Below the pieces are notes generated by a model, which saw nothing but the letters and a program-made list of their open reading frames with translations, was not told the DNA's origin and did no database searches. Below, piece after piece: positions 46,483 to 55,952 of a DNA stretch of 64,000 bases. Made by a program: the position numbers and the translations under genes. Origin of the DNA: Methylocystis heyeri (GTDB lineage Bacteria > Pseudomonadota > Alphaproteobacteria > Rhizobiales > Beijerinckiaceae); contig NZ_CP046052.1 of NCBI RefSeq assembly GCF_004802635.2, positions 2,232,001 through 2,296,000 on the forward strand. The letters run 5' to 3'. The stretch's first letter is position 1, and each line of letters begins with the position of its first letter.

Positions 46483-47949
46483 TTATTGCGACCGAAGCGA
46501 TTTAGGGGCTTCGTCCTTCAGCCGGACCCCATGCTCGGTGATTTCCATGACACGCCGCTTTGTTGAATGCGCCATCCCTCTCGATTTGACGACATGCAGT
46601 TGGCGAACTACGTCGTCATCGACATCCTCATTGAGCACCCGAATCCAGGTGTCCATAATCGACGAAATGCTTAGATGGGTCAGGTCGTCTTCCGTCTGCA
46701 GAGTGGTGAAGAGCGCTGTGACCCCGTTTGTTTTGAGATGGTCGATCAGCCGCAACAGCATGCCCTGGGTTTGATGTTGCGTACCGCTCGCCAGCAGGGC
46801 CGAAAGAGGATCGACGACTGTCACATGTGGCCGATAATCGTCGATCTCCTCCAGCATCGACGCAAGATGCGGTTCGAGGCCGTGGAGGCTGGGACGCGTG
46901 GAGTGGCACCGCAGCAATCCGCTTTCGATCCACGGCTGCAAGTCAATTCCAAGTGAGCGCATATTGCGCGTCGGTTGGCTTGGACTTTCCTCGAAGGAGA
47001 AAAACACGCACCGTTCGCCGCGGCGGCAGGCGGCCTCGACGAAATGCGCCGCAATACTGGTTTTGCCTGTGCCGGCCCCGCCGCCCAGCAAGACGCTAGA
47101 TCCCTTGTAAAACCCTTTGCCCTCCAGCATCTTATCGAGATCGGCCATTCCCGTCGATACTCGCTCAGCCGAGGCGATCTGAGCGAGACCCAGAGAGGTT
47201 ACCGGGAAAACCGTAATTCCCCGACGACCAATCAAGAATGGGTATTCGTTGGTCCCATGCGCCGAGCCGCGATATTTTACGACGCGCAGACGCCGGGTCG
47301 ACAACTGCTCGATGACGCGGTGATCGAGAACGATCACACAGTCTGAGACATATTCCTCAACCCCATGACGCGTCAGACCGGTCTCGCCGCGCTCGGCAGT
47401 CACTATAGTCGAAAGACCACGCTCTTTCAGCCAGTTGAACAGACGGACAAGCTCAGAACGCACAACCGCGGCGTTGGGGATGCCGGCAAAAAGGGAATCG
47501 ATGCTGTCGAGAACGACACGCTTCGCTTCGACGCGATTGATTGCGTGCCCCAGCCGCACGAACAAACCTTCGAGATCATATTCGCCGGTTTCTTGGAACG
47601 CCTGTCGATCGAGGACGACGTGATCCATGGCGATCAGCTTTTGCTCCTGCAATTCGACCAAATCGAAGCCAAGCGAGCTGACATTGGCGGCAAGATCGAC
47701 GATCCGTTCGTCGAACGACACAAACACGCCCGGTTCCCTGTAATCGCGCGCGCCTTTGACTAAAAAGGTCATCGCCAGCAGGGTCTTGCCGCAACCGGGG
47801 CCGCCACATACCAAGGTCGGCCGCCCGGCCGGCAACCCGCCGCCGGTCAATTCGTCTAAACCTCTAATTCCGCTAGGTACTTTCTGTATCTCGGGCATTC
47901 GGGCGCTCGGAGTCAGGTTACCTCGCCTCGTTGTAGTTTTCCGAACCAT
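46483..47949 (-). CDS. kaiC: KaiC family ATPase
   Basis: A 488-residue double-domain RecA-like ATPase starting at the ATG at 47949 (a TTG at 47952 is also in frame). CI: Walker A GGPGCGKT (49-56), FVSFDE at 76-81 where KaiC usually has a Glu pair, and Walker B VVLDS (145-149). CII: Walker A GGAGTGKT (290-297), FFSFEES with the catalytic Glu pair (320-321), Walker B VTVVDP (376-381), and SISSIMDTW (427-435), where Ser429-Ser430 take the place of the Ser431-Thr432 autophosphorylation pair. It is shorter at the C-terminus than cyanobacterial KaiC, and no kaiA is present. Head of the kaiC-kaiB-kaiB-kinase operon. Confidence 0.96.
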   Translation of the reverse strand: MVRKTTTRRGNLTPSARMPEIQKVPSGIRGLDELTGGGLPAGRPTLVCGGPGCGKTLLAMTFLVKGARDYREPGVFVSFDERIVDLAANVSSLGFDLVELQEQKLIAMDHVVLDRQAFQETGEYDLEGLFVRLGHAINRVEAKRVVLDSIDSLFAGIPNAAVVRSELVRLFNWLKERGLSTIVTAERGETGLTRHGVEEYVSDCVIVLDHRVIEQLSTRRLRVVKYRGSAHGTNEYPFLIGRRGITVFPVTSLGLAQIASAERVSTGMADLDKMLEGKGFYKGSSVLLGGGAGTGKTSIAAHFVEAACRRGERCVFFSFEESPSQPTRNMRSLGIDLQPWIESGLLRCHSTRPSLHGLEPHLASMLEEIDDYRPHVTVVDPLSALLASGTQHQTQGMLLRLIDHLKTNGVTALFTTLQTEDDLTHLSISSIMDTWIRVLNEDVDDDVVRQLHVVKSRGMAHSTKRRVMEITEHGVRLKDEAPKSLRSQ

Positions 47950-48025
47950 CAATGTCCATATATTTCACCAGGGTGTGAAGCTGGCCAGAACGCGGCCATT
48001 CGCCGCCTCCGCTCCAGTCTCCACT

Positions 48026-48460
48026 TTAATTCTCACCCGCATTCTCACCCGCCTCCTCCGGGATTTCCTGCCTCAGCTTCGGCCCTTGGCTGAGGCGTCG
48101 ACCAAGCGCCGCGACGAAATTATCGTATCGCGCCCCTGCCTGCGCTCGTGCGGCCTTGGCGGCGGGTTCGGGAAGCGGCGGCGTGGTGGTGAGCCAGAAG
48201 CGGATGAACAAGGCGAGCGTCTCGACGCTGATGCCGACATCGCGTTCCAGGCGCGCTAAGCGCCTGTCTTGCTGGTCAAGGCGCTTGGCAATGGCGGCCT
48301 CGCGTCGCTCGTCTGCGTCCGGCGACAGGAAGGAGGCGATGGCGGCTTCGGCGATGAGCGACATCGACTGCTCTCGCCGGGCCGCATAGACCGACAGTGC
48401 CTGCATAAGCGCCGGATCGACATAGACGGATATTTGGACCTTTTTCTTCGGCGCGGCCAT
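48026..48460 (-). CDS. CopG-type ribbon-helix-helix protein of the transfer region
   Basis: A 144-residue protein whose N-terminus is a ribbon-helix-helix DNA-binding domain (KKVQISVYVDPALMQALSVY, REQSMSLIAEAAIASFL), followed by a charged helix with RLDQQDRRLARLERDVGIS and a hydrophobic patch (LALFIRFWLTTTPPLP). The ATG at 48460 is 7 bases after the traG stop. In related elements this gene lies directly between traG and trbB; here the kai operon separates them. It may regulate transfer genes or act in relaxosome assembly. Confidence 0.88.
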   Translation of the reverse strand: MAAPKKKVQISVYVDPALMQALSVYAARREQSMSLIAEAAIASFLSPDADERREAAIAKRLDQQDRRLARLERDVGISVETLALFIRFWLTTTPPLPEPAAKAARAQAGARYDNFVAALGRRLSQGPKLRQEIPEEAGENAGEN

Positions 48461-48467
48461 GCGGGCC

Positions 48468-50450
48468 TCACATTCCGAGATCGTCGTCTGGATCAAGCGC
48501 GGCTTGCTGGGCGACGCCCCTCATGAGATCCTTCATCCGTCCGATCCGTGGGGCGTCATCGTCGGACTCGTCGATCTCATCGAGCGCAAATTCGTTCTCG
48601 ATCAATGTTTTCTCCTCGGTGGCGCTTTGATCCAGTTCAGGCTGTCGACGGCGATCTGCGTGCTTTGGATCTTCGTCGTCCATCTGTTCGCCTTCCGGTA
48701 TGGCCGGAACCTGGGGGCGCGGCGGCAATGGACGGGAAGTCCAGTCGTCGGGCCGTGCTTCCTTGAGCCGCGTCGGCGCCGGCGGCGGCAGGATGCGCTC
48801 CTGAAACCGCCCATCTTCGTAATAGCGGGCCTTCCTCGCGCGGATGGGATGGACGCCCGACACCATGACGATCTCGTCGGTCGGCGGAAGCTGCATCACT
48901 TCGCCAGGCGTCAACAGTGGACGGGCGGTCTCCGAGCGGGAAACCATGAGATGTCCCAGCCAAGGACTGAGCCTGCTGCCGGCATAGTTCTTCATCGCCT
49001 TCATCTCGGTCGCGGTGCCGAGCGCGTCGCTGACCCGCTTGGCGGTGCGTTCATCGTTGGTCGCGAAGCTCACCCGCACATGGCAGTTGTCGAGAATCGA
49101 GTTGTTGGGGCCATAGGCTTTCTCGATCTGGTTCAGTGACTGGGCGATCAGGAAGCTCTTGATGCCATAGCCCGCCATGAAGGCGAGCGCGGATTCGAAG
49201 AAGTCGAGCCTGCCGAGAGCGGGAAACTCGTCGAGCATCAGCAGTAATCGCTGCCGGCCGGTTTTGGCCTGCAGATCCTCGGTCAAGCGCCGGCCGATCT
49301 GGTTGAGGATCAGACGGATCAGCGGCTTGGTGCGATTGATGTCCGAGGGCGGGACGACGAGATACAGCGTCGTCGGTCGATCGCCGGCGACGATGTCGCC
49401 GATCCGCCAGTCGCAACGCCGCGTCACCTCGGCGACCACGGGATCGCGGTAGAGGCCGAGGAAGGACATGGCCGTGCTCAGGACGCCGGATCGCTCGTTG
49501 CCCGACTTATTCAGCAGCTCACGCGCGGCGGAGGCGACGACGGGATGGACCCCGGCCTCGCCGAGATGCGCCGTCCGCATCATGGCGGAGAGCGTCGACT
49601 CGATCGGCCGCTTGGGATCGGACAAGAAGGCTGCGACGCCCGCCAGCGTCTTGTCCTCTTCGGCGTAAAGGACATGAAGGATGGCGCCGACGAGTAGCGC
49701 GTGACTGGTTTTCTCCCAGTGATTGCGCTTCTCCAGGCTGCCTTCGGGGTCGACGAGGATGTCGGCGATGTTCTGCACATCCCGCACCTCCCACTCGCCG
49801 CGTCGGACCTCCAGCAGCGGGTTGTAGGCCGACGACTTCGCGTTGGTCGGGTCGAACAGCAGCACTCGGCCATGCCGCGCCCGGAAGCCGGCGGTGAGCT
49901 GCCAATTCTCGCCCTTGATGTCGTGAACGATCGCCGAACCGGGCCAGGTCAAGAGCGATGGGATGACGAGGCCGACGCCCTTCCCGCTCCGGGTGGGCGC
50001 GAAACAGAGGACGTGCTCTGGCCCGTTGTGGCGGAGGTAGCCGCCCTGATACCGGCCCAGCACAACTCCGTCGGGGCCGAGCAGGCCCGCTTGTTCGATT
50101 GCCTTTGGCTGCGCCCAGCGCGCGGAACCATAGGTCTCGACGTTCTTCGCCTCGCGGGCGCGCCAGACGGACATGCCGATCGCAACGCCTGCGGCGATGA
50201 CGCCACCCGACGCCGCGATATACGCCCCCTCCTCGAAGATCGACGGCGCATAGGCGTCATAGGCAAACCACCACCAGAACAAGGCAGGAGGCGGGTAAAA
50301 AGGGAAATGCAGCACCTCGAACCAGGGGCGCCCCAGTTCCGGTTGAAATCCGAGGCGCCAGGCGGTCCACTCCGTCGCGGTCCACATCGTCAGCAGGACG
50401 ATGGCGAAGACGGTGATGACCTGGCCCCATAGAATTTTGGTTGCGGACAC
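48468..50450 (-). CDS. traG: Conjugal transfer coupling protein TraG (VirD4-like)
   Basis: A 660-residue coupling protein that brings the relaxase-DNA complex to the mating channel. It has N-terminal transmembrane helices (about 8-27, 48-65, 78-95), the VirD4 motif TYGSARWAQPKAIEQAGL, Walker A APTRSGKGVG (151-160, Lys157), VIPSLLTWPGSAIVHDIKGE, Walker B LLLMLDEFPALGRLDFFES, and IKSFLIAQSLNQIEKAYGPN. The C-terminal 100 residues are charged and probably disordered. Length is normal for the family. Confidence 0.97.
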   Translation of the reverse strand: MSATKILWGQVITVFAIVLLTMWTATEWTAWRLGFQPELGRPWFEVLHFPFYPPPALFWWWFAYDAYAPSIFEEGAYIAASGGVIAAGVAIGMSVWRAREAKNVETYGSARWAQPKAIEQAGLLGPDGVVLGRYQGGYLRHNGPEHVLCFAPTRSGKGVGLVIPSLLTWPGSAIVHDIKGENWQLTAGFRARHGRVLLFDPTNAKSSAYNPLLEVRRGEWEVRDVQNIADILVDPEGSLEKRNHWEKTSHALLVGAILHVLYAEEDKTLAGVAAFLSDPKRPIESTLSAMMRTAHLGEAGVHPVVASAARELLNKSGNERSGVLSTAMSFLGLYRDPVVAEVTRRCDWRIGDIVAGDRPTTLYLVVPPSDINRTKPLIRLILNQIGRRLTEDLQAKTGRQRLLLMLDEFPALGRLDFFESALAFMAGYGIKSFLIAQSLNQIEKAYGPNNSILDNCHVRVSFATNDERTAKRVSDALGTATEMKAMKNYAGSRLSPWLGHLMVSRSETARPLLTPGEVMQLPPTDEIVMVSGVHPIRARKARYYEDGRFQERILPPPAPTRLKEARPDDWTSRPLPPRPQVPAIPEGEQMDDEDPKHADRRRQPELDQSATEEKTLIENEFALDEIDESDDDAPRIGRMKDLMRGVAQQAALDPDDDLGM

Positions 50451-50925
50451 CGGCGGCTCTCCTTGTCAGATAAAGGAGATCGGCATCCAACTCCGTGCAT
50501 CGCAAGCAAGATTTGCGGCGGTTCGCAACAGATCGCACTGGCGCGAAAAACTATTGGAGAGAGCGTAAGCGCGGTCTGGATCAATCAACGAAGGTGCAGC
50601 GACGGGCTCGGGGCAGCAGCGCTCGATCAGGCTTCGCCGGCTCTCTCCATTACGGCCTTTACGAGGATCACCGACAGGAATTAGCCCGACTGCCGCCATT
50701 GATCGAGGATCGGCGCCGCCGGTACCCGCATCGCAGAACGGGCACATGCGTTTGCGAGCAGACCATTTTGACCCCAAGCGGACCAAGAATCTCGACACCA
50801 ACTCGTTCAGAGGCAACCCCCCCCTCCAAAGGAATTGGGGGAGTGTGTCCATCAAGCTCGATACGTCGATTTTTAGCAGAGTTGCGCGCGGCCAAACGAA
50901 CGCGCGTCCGACGCTGGCGTCTTCG
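50451..50925. other. Region upstream of traG
   Basis: About 475 bases between traG and the DUF1254 cargo gene, both on the minus strand. It should include the traG promoter. A 75-codon minus-strand frame (50668-50895) has no recognisable signature. Confidence 0.35.
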
Positions 50926-52359
50926 TTAAACCCGCTTGATCCCCGGCGGCTGCCACGTGCCCTTGCCGGGGGGCAGGATCGATGAAGCCGGCGGCTCCTT
51001 TGGCCAGTAGAGACGCAGGACCATGTAGATCGGTCCGGCCGGAGCGGGCAGCCAGTTGGACTCCTTGTCCGCGCCCGGCGACGCATGCTGGATATAGATC
51101 GTCAACGAACCATCGGCGTTCTTTTTCATTTTCGGCAGCATCGGGGAATTGATCAGATACCGGTCAATCGGGTTTTTGATCAGCAGCTGCGTCTTGCCGT
51201 TATACATGGTGATCGACCAGAAGGCGTTGACCGGCGGCAACTGGTCGGGGGGGAATGTGATGGTGTATTTGTTTTTCGATCCGTCGAGCGGCTGGCCGTC
51301 GGAATCGTTTCGCGTAAACGGGTACATCGCCTCTTCGGCGTCGTTGGCGTAGATGCCGGCCTTTGCAATGACGGCGCGCTGCAGCCAGACGCCATTGAAG
51401 AAGGCGGAGTCGCCGCCGGCGGAAGTCACCCGCCAGCCGTTGATGTCCACGCCCGCCTTCTTGACCGCCTCTTCGAGTTTAAGCTCGCCCAGCTTCATGC
51501 CGGCTGCCAACTCGAGTTTATCCTTGAGGGACAGTTCCTTGAAGTCGAAGGTTTTGCCCGGCCCTATGCCGATCGACGCCAGATTTTCGCGGATTTCAAT
51601 TTCATTGGGCTGGGCAGGCGCGAATTGCAGAGCGAAGTCGAGATATTCGAAGAAATTTGTCTTCGCCAACTTCTTGTCGATCTTAGGGAACGCAATCGGC
51701 CCAGTCCCGGCGGGCGCCGGCTGCTTCAGATAGGCCGAAAGCGGCTGCGCCTTATAGCCGGCCTGCACCTTCTTCACATTTTCCATGTCCTCGGGATCGA
51801 AGAGTTGGGTGCGGAAGAGCGCCAACGAGAATTGTGTGCCCGAGCGGAAAACTTTTTTGATCCCTGGAGGCGTCGGTCCGTTCCAGTTCGGTCCCGCGAC
51901 CAGGTAATCGCCAGCGTCGCTGCCGGTCGCCCGGCTGCCAATATAGCCGTAATTATAGGTGTTCCCGTCGCACAACATAACTGAGTAGTAGCGCTTCGGA
52001 TCGATCGCCGGCACGGAGACGACGATCGGTTCGGCCCGCAGATCGAGCCAGAGCATCGAATAGGGCGTGTCGCTGTTGGGTGTGGGGACGCTTGTATCCT
52101 TATAGGTGAAGACGCGCGCCTCATTTACGATCTGATTGAATGGCCCCTTGTACTGACCCGATTTCTTGTTGATGACGAAGTCGTACATCACGGCATAATT
52201 CATCACCATCGGCAGGCCGTAGATGAGTCCCGCTTCCGCGATCTCGGCCGCCTTGATCAAACCGGGGCGCGCAGATTCAGCGAAGGCGAGCGAACTGCGG
52301 GCCACGCCGTTCGCGGCGATGCAAGCGGCGGATTGAAGCAATTTGCGCCTTGAAAACAT
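50926..52359 (-). CDS. DUF1254/DUF1214 domain exported protein
   Basis: A 477-residue protein with a twin-arginine-like signal (SRRKLLQSAACIAANGVA, cleavage near AFA), an N-terminal DUF1254 domain (about 40-190; GLIYGLPMVMNYAVMYDFV, PTPNSDTPYSMLWLDLRAEP, YYSVMLCDGNTYNYGYIGSR) and a C-terminal DUF1214 domain (350-460; PPVNAFWSITMYNGKTQLLI, ADGSLTIYIQHASPG, NWLPAPAGPIYMVLRLYWP). The family is widespread and of unknown function, probably periplasmic. It is not a transfer gene: it interrupts the space between the relaxase and traG and is therefore cargo. Confidence 0.92.
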   Translation of the reverse strand: MFSRRKLLQSAACIAANGVARSSLAFAESARPGLIKAAEIAEAGLIYGLPMVMNYAVMYDFVINKKSGQYKGPFNQIVNEARVFTYKDTSVPTPNSDTPYSMLWLDLRAEPIVVSVPAIDPKRYYSVMLCDGNTYNYGYIGSRATGSDAGDYLVAGPNWNGPTPPGIKKVFRSGTQFSLALFRTQLFDPEDMENVKKVQAGYKAQPLSAYLKQPAPAGTGPIAFPKIDKKLAKTNFFEYLDFALQFAPAQPNEIEIRENLASIGIGPGKTFDFKELSLKDKLELAAGMKLGELKLEEAVKKAGVDINGWRVTSAGGDSAFFNGVWLQRAVIAKAGIYANDAEEAMYPFTRNDSDGQPLDGSKNKYTITFPPDQLPPVNAFWSITMYNGKTQLLIKNPIDRYLINSPMLPKMKKNADGSLTIYIQHASPGADKESNWLPAPAGPIYMVLRLYWPKEPPASSILPPGKGTWQPPGIKRV

Positions 52360-52629
52360 TGCTCATTCCTATGTTGTCGGCCTGGCGGCCGTTGATCCGA
52401 TCAAGACCGCCGATCACTTTTTCCGTAACCAAGCATAGCCTTTGCCGTCGTCACCGTAGAAGCATCGTCTACGCCCTATCCTCGCGATCCGCGTCGGAGA
52501 CGCCAAAACCGTAAGCTCAAGCGAAGAACGGCGCAACACCGCTGATTTCTGGACTTCTGCTTCTGGCGCATCGCTGCCTTTGATGACGCCGCCGGCAGAG
52601 CGCCTCGCCAATCCATATCGTTCGTCCCC

Positions 52630-54369
52630 CTACATGCCCAGCCCCCGGCTGCGCCCGAAGCCCCAATCAACGCCGCCGTCGTCGCGTGCAACGCCGGAGA
52701 CATGGCGGCCGAGTTGCTTCTCAAGGGATGGCGTCCAGGGCACGAGCTGGAAGCCGAGGCCGTCATCGATCATCGCGTAGCGACCGGAGGCGAGCGCGAA
52801 GCGCTGCCGGTAGGTTCCGGCGACATACTCCCCGGAAGCGGCGGCGTTGAACGGCTGGCCGGTCTCTGCCGCAAGCCGTTCGCCCAAGGCTTCGACCTCT
52901 CTGCGCCGGAGCGTGCCGATCAGATTTTGCGAAAAGACGATGCCCTGCGCCCGGCGCTCGGCAAGCCCCTGCTCTACGAGCTGCTCGGCCCGGCGTTGCA
53001 TCGCCTCGCGGACTTCGGCGCCAAAGCCGGACTGGGCGAGCGCCACGGGATCGCGCGTCAAAGCTTGCCGATCGAGCCAAGTCGCGCCGCTGGCCGTCAC
53101 CTGATCTTCGATAGCGAGGTCCGAACGCACTGCCAGCGCAACGCGCCGCCGCCCCTGCGCATCATCGAACTTTCGCAGCTCGACGATGGCCCCCGGCACG
53201 CCGTCGCCGGCGGCGCCGAAATCGGGAAGTTTGATGTGATGGGTGCGGCCGTCCACGCCGTCGATGACGGCGTAGGCCGTCCCCTTCAGCTCGTCGTCGA
53301 GGCCGCGATCGACCAAGCGGCCGATGATCGGGATCTCGAGGCTCTCGCCGGCGAGGACGTAGCTCGCGGTCGCGCGCTCGATGCCACGTTCCGCGAGGCC
53401 GCGATGAATGCGCTTGATGATGTCGCCGCGTTCGCCGAGCTCGCGCAGCGTCGTTTCCGAGGCGTCGTCCGTGGTCCATTGGCCGGGTCCGACCTGGTGG
53501 GCGAGGCCGAGGCTCTCCAGGCGCCGTAATCGCCCGACCTTGAGCGCGTGAAACTGGTCGGGCTGTCGTTCCGGGTCCGGCGTAAGGTCGATGACGCCAT
53601 GCCGATCTGCGTCACGAACAAGCTGCCGGTCGAGCTGGGTCCAGCGTTCGGCGTCGACCTGGCGCTCCAGGGCAAGCTGGATGTCGCGGTCAGTGCGCGG
53701 CCCCAGCTCCTGCGTGACGAGATCCTGGGCGCGCGCCCGCAACCCTTGCTTGATGTAGTCCCGCGATATGACCAGATCCTGGCCGTCGTCGGCGACGCCG
53801 CACACGACGATGTGGACGTGCGGATGCTGGGTATTCCAGTGATCGGCGGCGACCCAATCAAGCTTGGCGCCGAGATCCTTCTCCATCTGGCCGACCAGCT
53901 CGCGGGCGAAGCCCTTGAGGTCGGCCATCTCCGGCGCGTCCTCGGGCGACACGATGAAGCGGAAATGGTGACGGTCCTTCTCGCAGCGCTCGGCGAAGGC
54001 CTTGGGGTCCGCGTCCTCCGTCCCGGGGCCCAACAGCCTGGCCTTCTCCCCGTCCCGGGTGACGCCCTCGCGCCGGAGGTAAGTCAGATGGGCTCCGAGA
54101 GGCGTCGATCGCGCGGTATGCCGCACGACGCGGGCTTTCACCGTCACCAAGCGAGATCGTCCGGTCAGCAGATGGTTCGCCTGCACGCTGGCGATGCGCC
54201 CCCGCCCAAACGTCGAACGGCTCCCGGTCTTCAGCGTGCCTTGTTGCGAGACACCGCCGCCGGCGCGTTGGGCGGCGGCGAGCGCCTGAGCGATGAAGGG
54301 TTTGGCGCGCTGGCTGCGCGAGGAACGGATGCGGCCCGGCCGGGGCCGAAAATCGCTCTCATCGGCCAT
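52630..54369 (-). CDS. Conjugative relaxase (VirD2-like, DUF3363)
   Basis: A 579-residue relaxase from the ATG at 54369. The N-terminal nuclease domain has a candidate catalytic tyrosine (HLTYLRREG, Tyr97), the HHFRFIVSPEDA strand (134-145) and the metal-binding histidine triad in DHWNTQHPHVHIVVCG (His182, His184, His186). The C-terminal part, including GQWTTDDASETTLRELGERG and YVAGTYRQRFALASGRYAMI, is the DUF3363 region typical of this family. It nicks the transfer origin and leads the strand into the recipient. The inverted repeats upstream (54424-54458) are a candidate target. Confidence 0.94.
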   Translation of the reverse strand: MADESDFRPRPGRIRSSRSQRAKPFIAQALAAAQRAGGGVSQQGTLKTGSRSTFGRGRIASVQANHLLTGRSRLVTVKARVVRHTARSTPLGAHLTYLRREGVTRDGEKARLLGPGTEDADPKAFAERCEKDRHHFRFIVSPEDAPEMADLKGFARELVGQMEKDLGAKLDWVAADHWNTQHPHVHIVVCGVADDGQDLVISRDYIKQGLRARAQDLVTQELGPRTDRDIQLALERQVDAERWTQLDRQLVRDADRHGVIDLTPDPERQPDQFHALKVGRLRRLESLGLAHQVGPGQWTTDDASETTLRELGERGDIIKRIHRGLAERGIERATASYVLAGESLEIPIIGRLVDRGLDDELKGTAYAVIDGVDGRTHHIKLPDFGAAGDGVPGAIVELRKFDDAQGRRRVALAVRSDLAIEDQVTASGATWLDRQALTRDPVALAQSGFGAEVREAMQRRAEQLVEQGLAERRAQGIVFSQNLIGTLRRREVEALGERLAAETGQPFNAAASGEYVAGTYRQRFALASGRYAMIDDGLGFQLVPWTPSLEKQLGRHVSGVARDDGGVDWGFGRSRGLGM

Positions 54370-54423
54370 CGCCGACCTCCGCAATGTGCAGAAAAGACAG
54401 AGTGGACAGGGTGTTGAGGATCG

Positions 54424-54458
54424 CGCGCGCATTGCGCGCCGGAATCGAACATTTCCGG
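54424..54458. other. Paired inverted repeats upstream of the relaxase gene (possible oriT)
   Basis: Two adjacent hairpins: GCGCGC-ATT-GCGCGC (54425-54439) and CCGGAA-8 bases-TTCCGG (54439-54458). They lie 55-90 bases upstream of the relaxase start within a 288-base gap that holds no gene. Relaxase genes often adjoin their transfer origin, but I found no clear IncP-type nic consensus, so the assignment is tentative; a terminator for the upstream gene is the main alternative. Confidence 0.35.
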
Positions 54459-54657
54459 ATCAGCGAAAAAGACCTGCAAAAACAACCGCCCGACCGAGCC
54501 GCACCTTGCGGCCTTTTATCTCGCCCTCCTCCGGTCGGCTGCCCGGCATCCCACCTGCCCGCTCGCTTGTGTTCGCTCATCTGCGCCAACGCGCGCTCCG
54601 CTGAGCCGAGACGGGAGAATGCGCCTTTCGGCTTCAGACGAGCTGGATGGCGCGCAT

Positions 54658-55410
54658 TCATGGCTTCCGCCCCGGCGACGAGAGCGCAACGAACAGGCCT
54701 TTGGACTGCGGCGCGATTGCCGATAGGTCGCGCACTCCAGCGCCCGCGGGTGTTTCGCGTGAGGATCGATCCGAAGCCGCTTGATCCGCGACCTGCGCGC
54801 CATTCGAACGCGTGGCGAAGAGCGGCGCGTTGAACCAGACGAGACGAGCGACGGAAGCGGTGAGAACGGTGGGGTCGGCATTGCCCTCGCCGATCAGCGG
54901 CAGCAATTCGGCGGCATAGGCGATGGTTTCTCCCGGCAACGGACGGCCCCGATCACGGTAGTCCTCATAGCGGCCGGGTCCTGCATTATAGGCCGCGAGA
55001 AAGCCCGGCGATCCGTAGCGATCATGCAACTCGCGTAAGTATGCGGCGCCCGCCAAAATGTTGTCGTGCGGATCATAGGGATCGCGTCCGAGGCCGTAGC
55101 GCACCCGCAAACCCGCCCAGGTGTCGGGCATAAGCTGCATCAGGCCCATCGCGCCCTTGGGTGAGATCGCACGCCGATCGCCGCGGCTTTCGACATGCAT
55201 GACCGCCCGAATCCAGGCCGCCGGAATGCCGAAACGCTGCGCCGCCTCGCTCACGAAAGCGCTGAAGAGATCCCTCGCCGCCGGCGCGCGCTTCGTCGCC
55301 ACATGCGCATGTGTTGGAGTGATCATCGCCATGAGCAAGATCACGCAGGCGACAGCCGGCGACGATAAACGAATGCTCGCCCAGTCTCCGAGCTGGAGCG
55401 AGCGAGCCAT
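54658..55410 (-). CDS. Lytic transglycosylase (VirB1/TrbN-like)
   Basis: A 250-residue SLT-family peptidoglycan hydrolase. With the ATG at 55410 it has a signal peptide (hydrophobic SPAVACVILLMAMI, cleavage near THA); a longer start at 55578 would hide this signal. Catalytic Glu74 (MHVESRGD), GAMGLMQLMPDTW, NILAGAAYL and AAYNAGPGRY are all present. In the periplasm it opens the cell wall for the mating apparatus. It lies directly downstream of the DUF736 gene. Confidence 0.93.
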   Translation of the reverse strand: MARSLQLGDWASIRLSSPAVACVILLMAMITPTHAHVATKRAPAARDLFSAFVSEAAQRFGIPAAWIRAVMHVESRGDRRAISPKGAMGLMQLMPDTWAGLRVRYGLGRDPYDPHDNILAGAAYLRELHDRYGSPGFLAAYNAGPGRYEDYRDRGRPLPGETIAYAAELLPLIGEGNADPTVLTASVARLVWFNAPLFATRSNGAQVADQAASDRSSRETPAGAGVRDLSAIAPQSKGLFVALSSPGRKP

Positions 55411-55582
55411 CGTGCTCGCCGCCGTCAAGGGCAAGGCGCAAGCGCCGGCCAAAGGCCGCCCTTGACCGCGTCTGCGCGCGCCGGCTGAAGGCTCGTCGAG
55501 CGGGACGGAGGGATGAGGCGGTCTTTCCGCGAACAGAGGGATGGAGCAAGGGCTCGCGATCGGGAGCTGGAAGCGCATGAGT

Positions 55583-55918
55583 TCAGTCCCGCTCGCTGCG
55601 CTTCGGCGGCCGGTTCCAGTTCAGGACCCATGCGGATTTGTCGTCGCCTGACTGAAAAAGATTGGCGCGGATCGGCTGCATCAAAGACGGATCGTCAATG
55701 ATGAGCGAGACGTAATCTCCGGCCTTTTCGCCGATGCGCTTCCAGCCCGCGCCGATCTCCGGGCCGCCGGCGTCGCCGAGATGGATGCGGTAGTCCGGCG
55801 CGTTGTCAGCGTCCGACGGTTCGGCCGGAACGAGAATGAGATGGCGCTCGACGGTGAGCGTATGGATGCGCCCGGCGAAGCCGGACTTGTCCCGGGTAAA
55901 CTGACCAATCTGCGTCAT
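55583..55918 (-). CDS. DUF736 family protein
   Basis: A 111-residue protein that starts at the ATG at 55918 (a 50-codon upstream extension overlaps traF and is not conserved). It matches DUF736: MTQIGQFTRDKSGFAGRIHT, DYRIHLGDAGGPEIGAGWKR, GEKAGDYVSLIIDDPSLMQP, WVLNWNRPPKR. These proteins are common in conjugative elements of alphaproteobacteria; their function is unknown. Confidence 0.93.
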   Translation of the reverse strand: MTQIGQFTRDKSGFAGRIHTLTVERHLILVPAEPSDADNAPDYRIHLGDAGGPEIGAGWKRIGEKAGDYVSLIIDDPSLMQPIRANLFQSGDDKSAWVLNWNRPPKRSERD

Positions 55919-55952
55919 GGAAAGCCTCCGTGGTGGGCGGTTGGAAAGCGGA

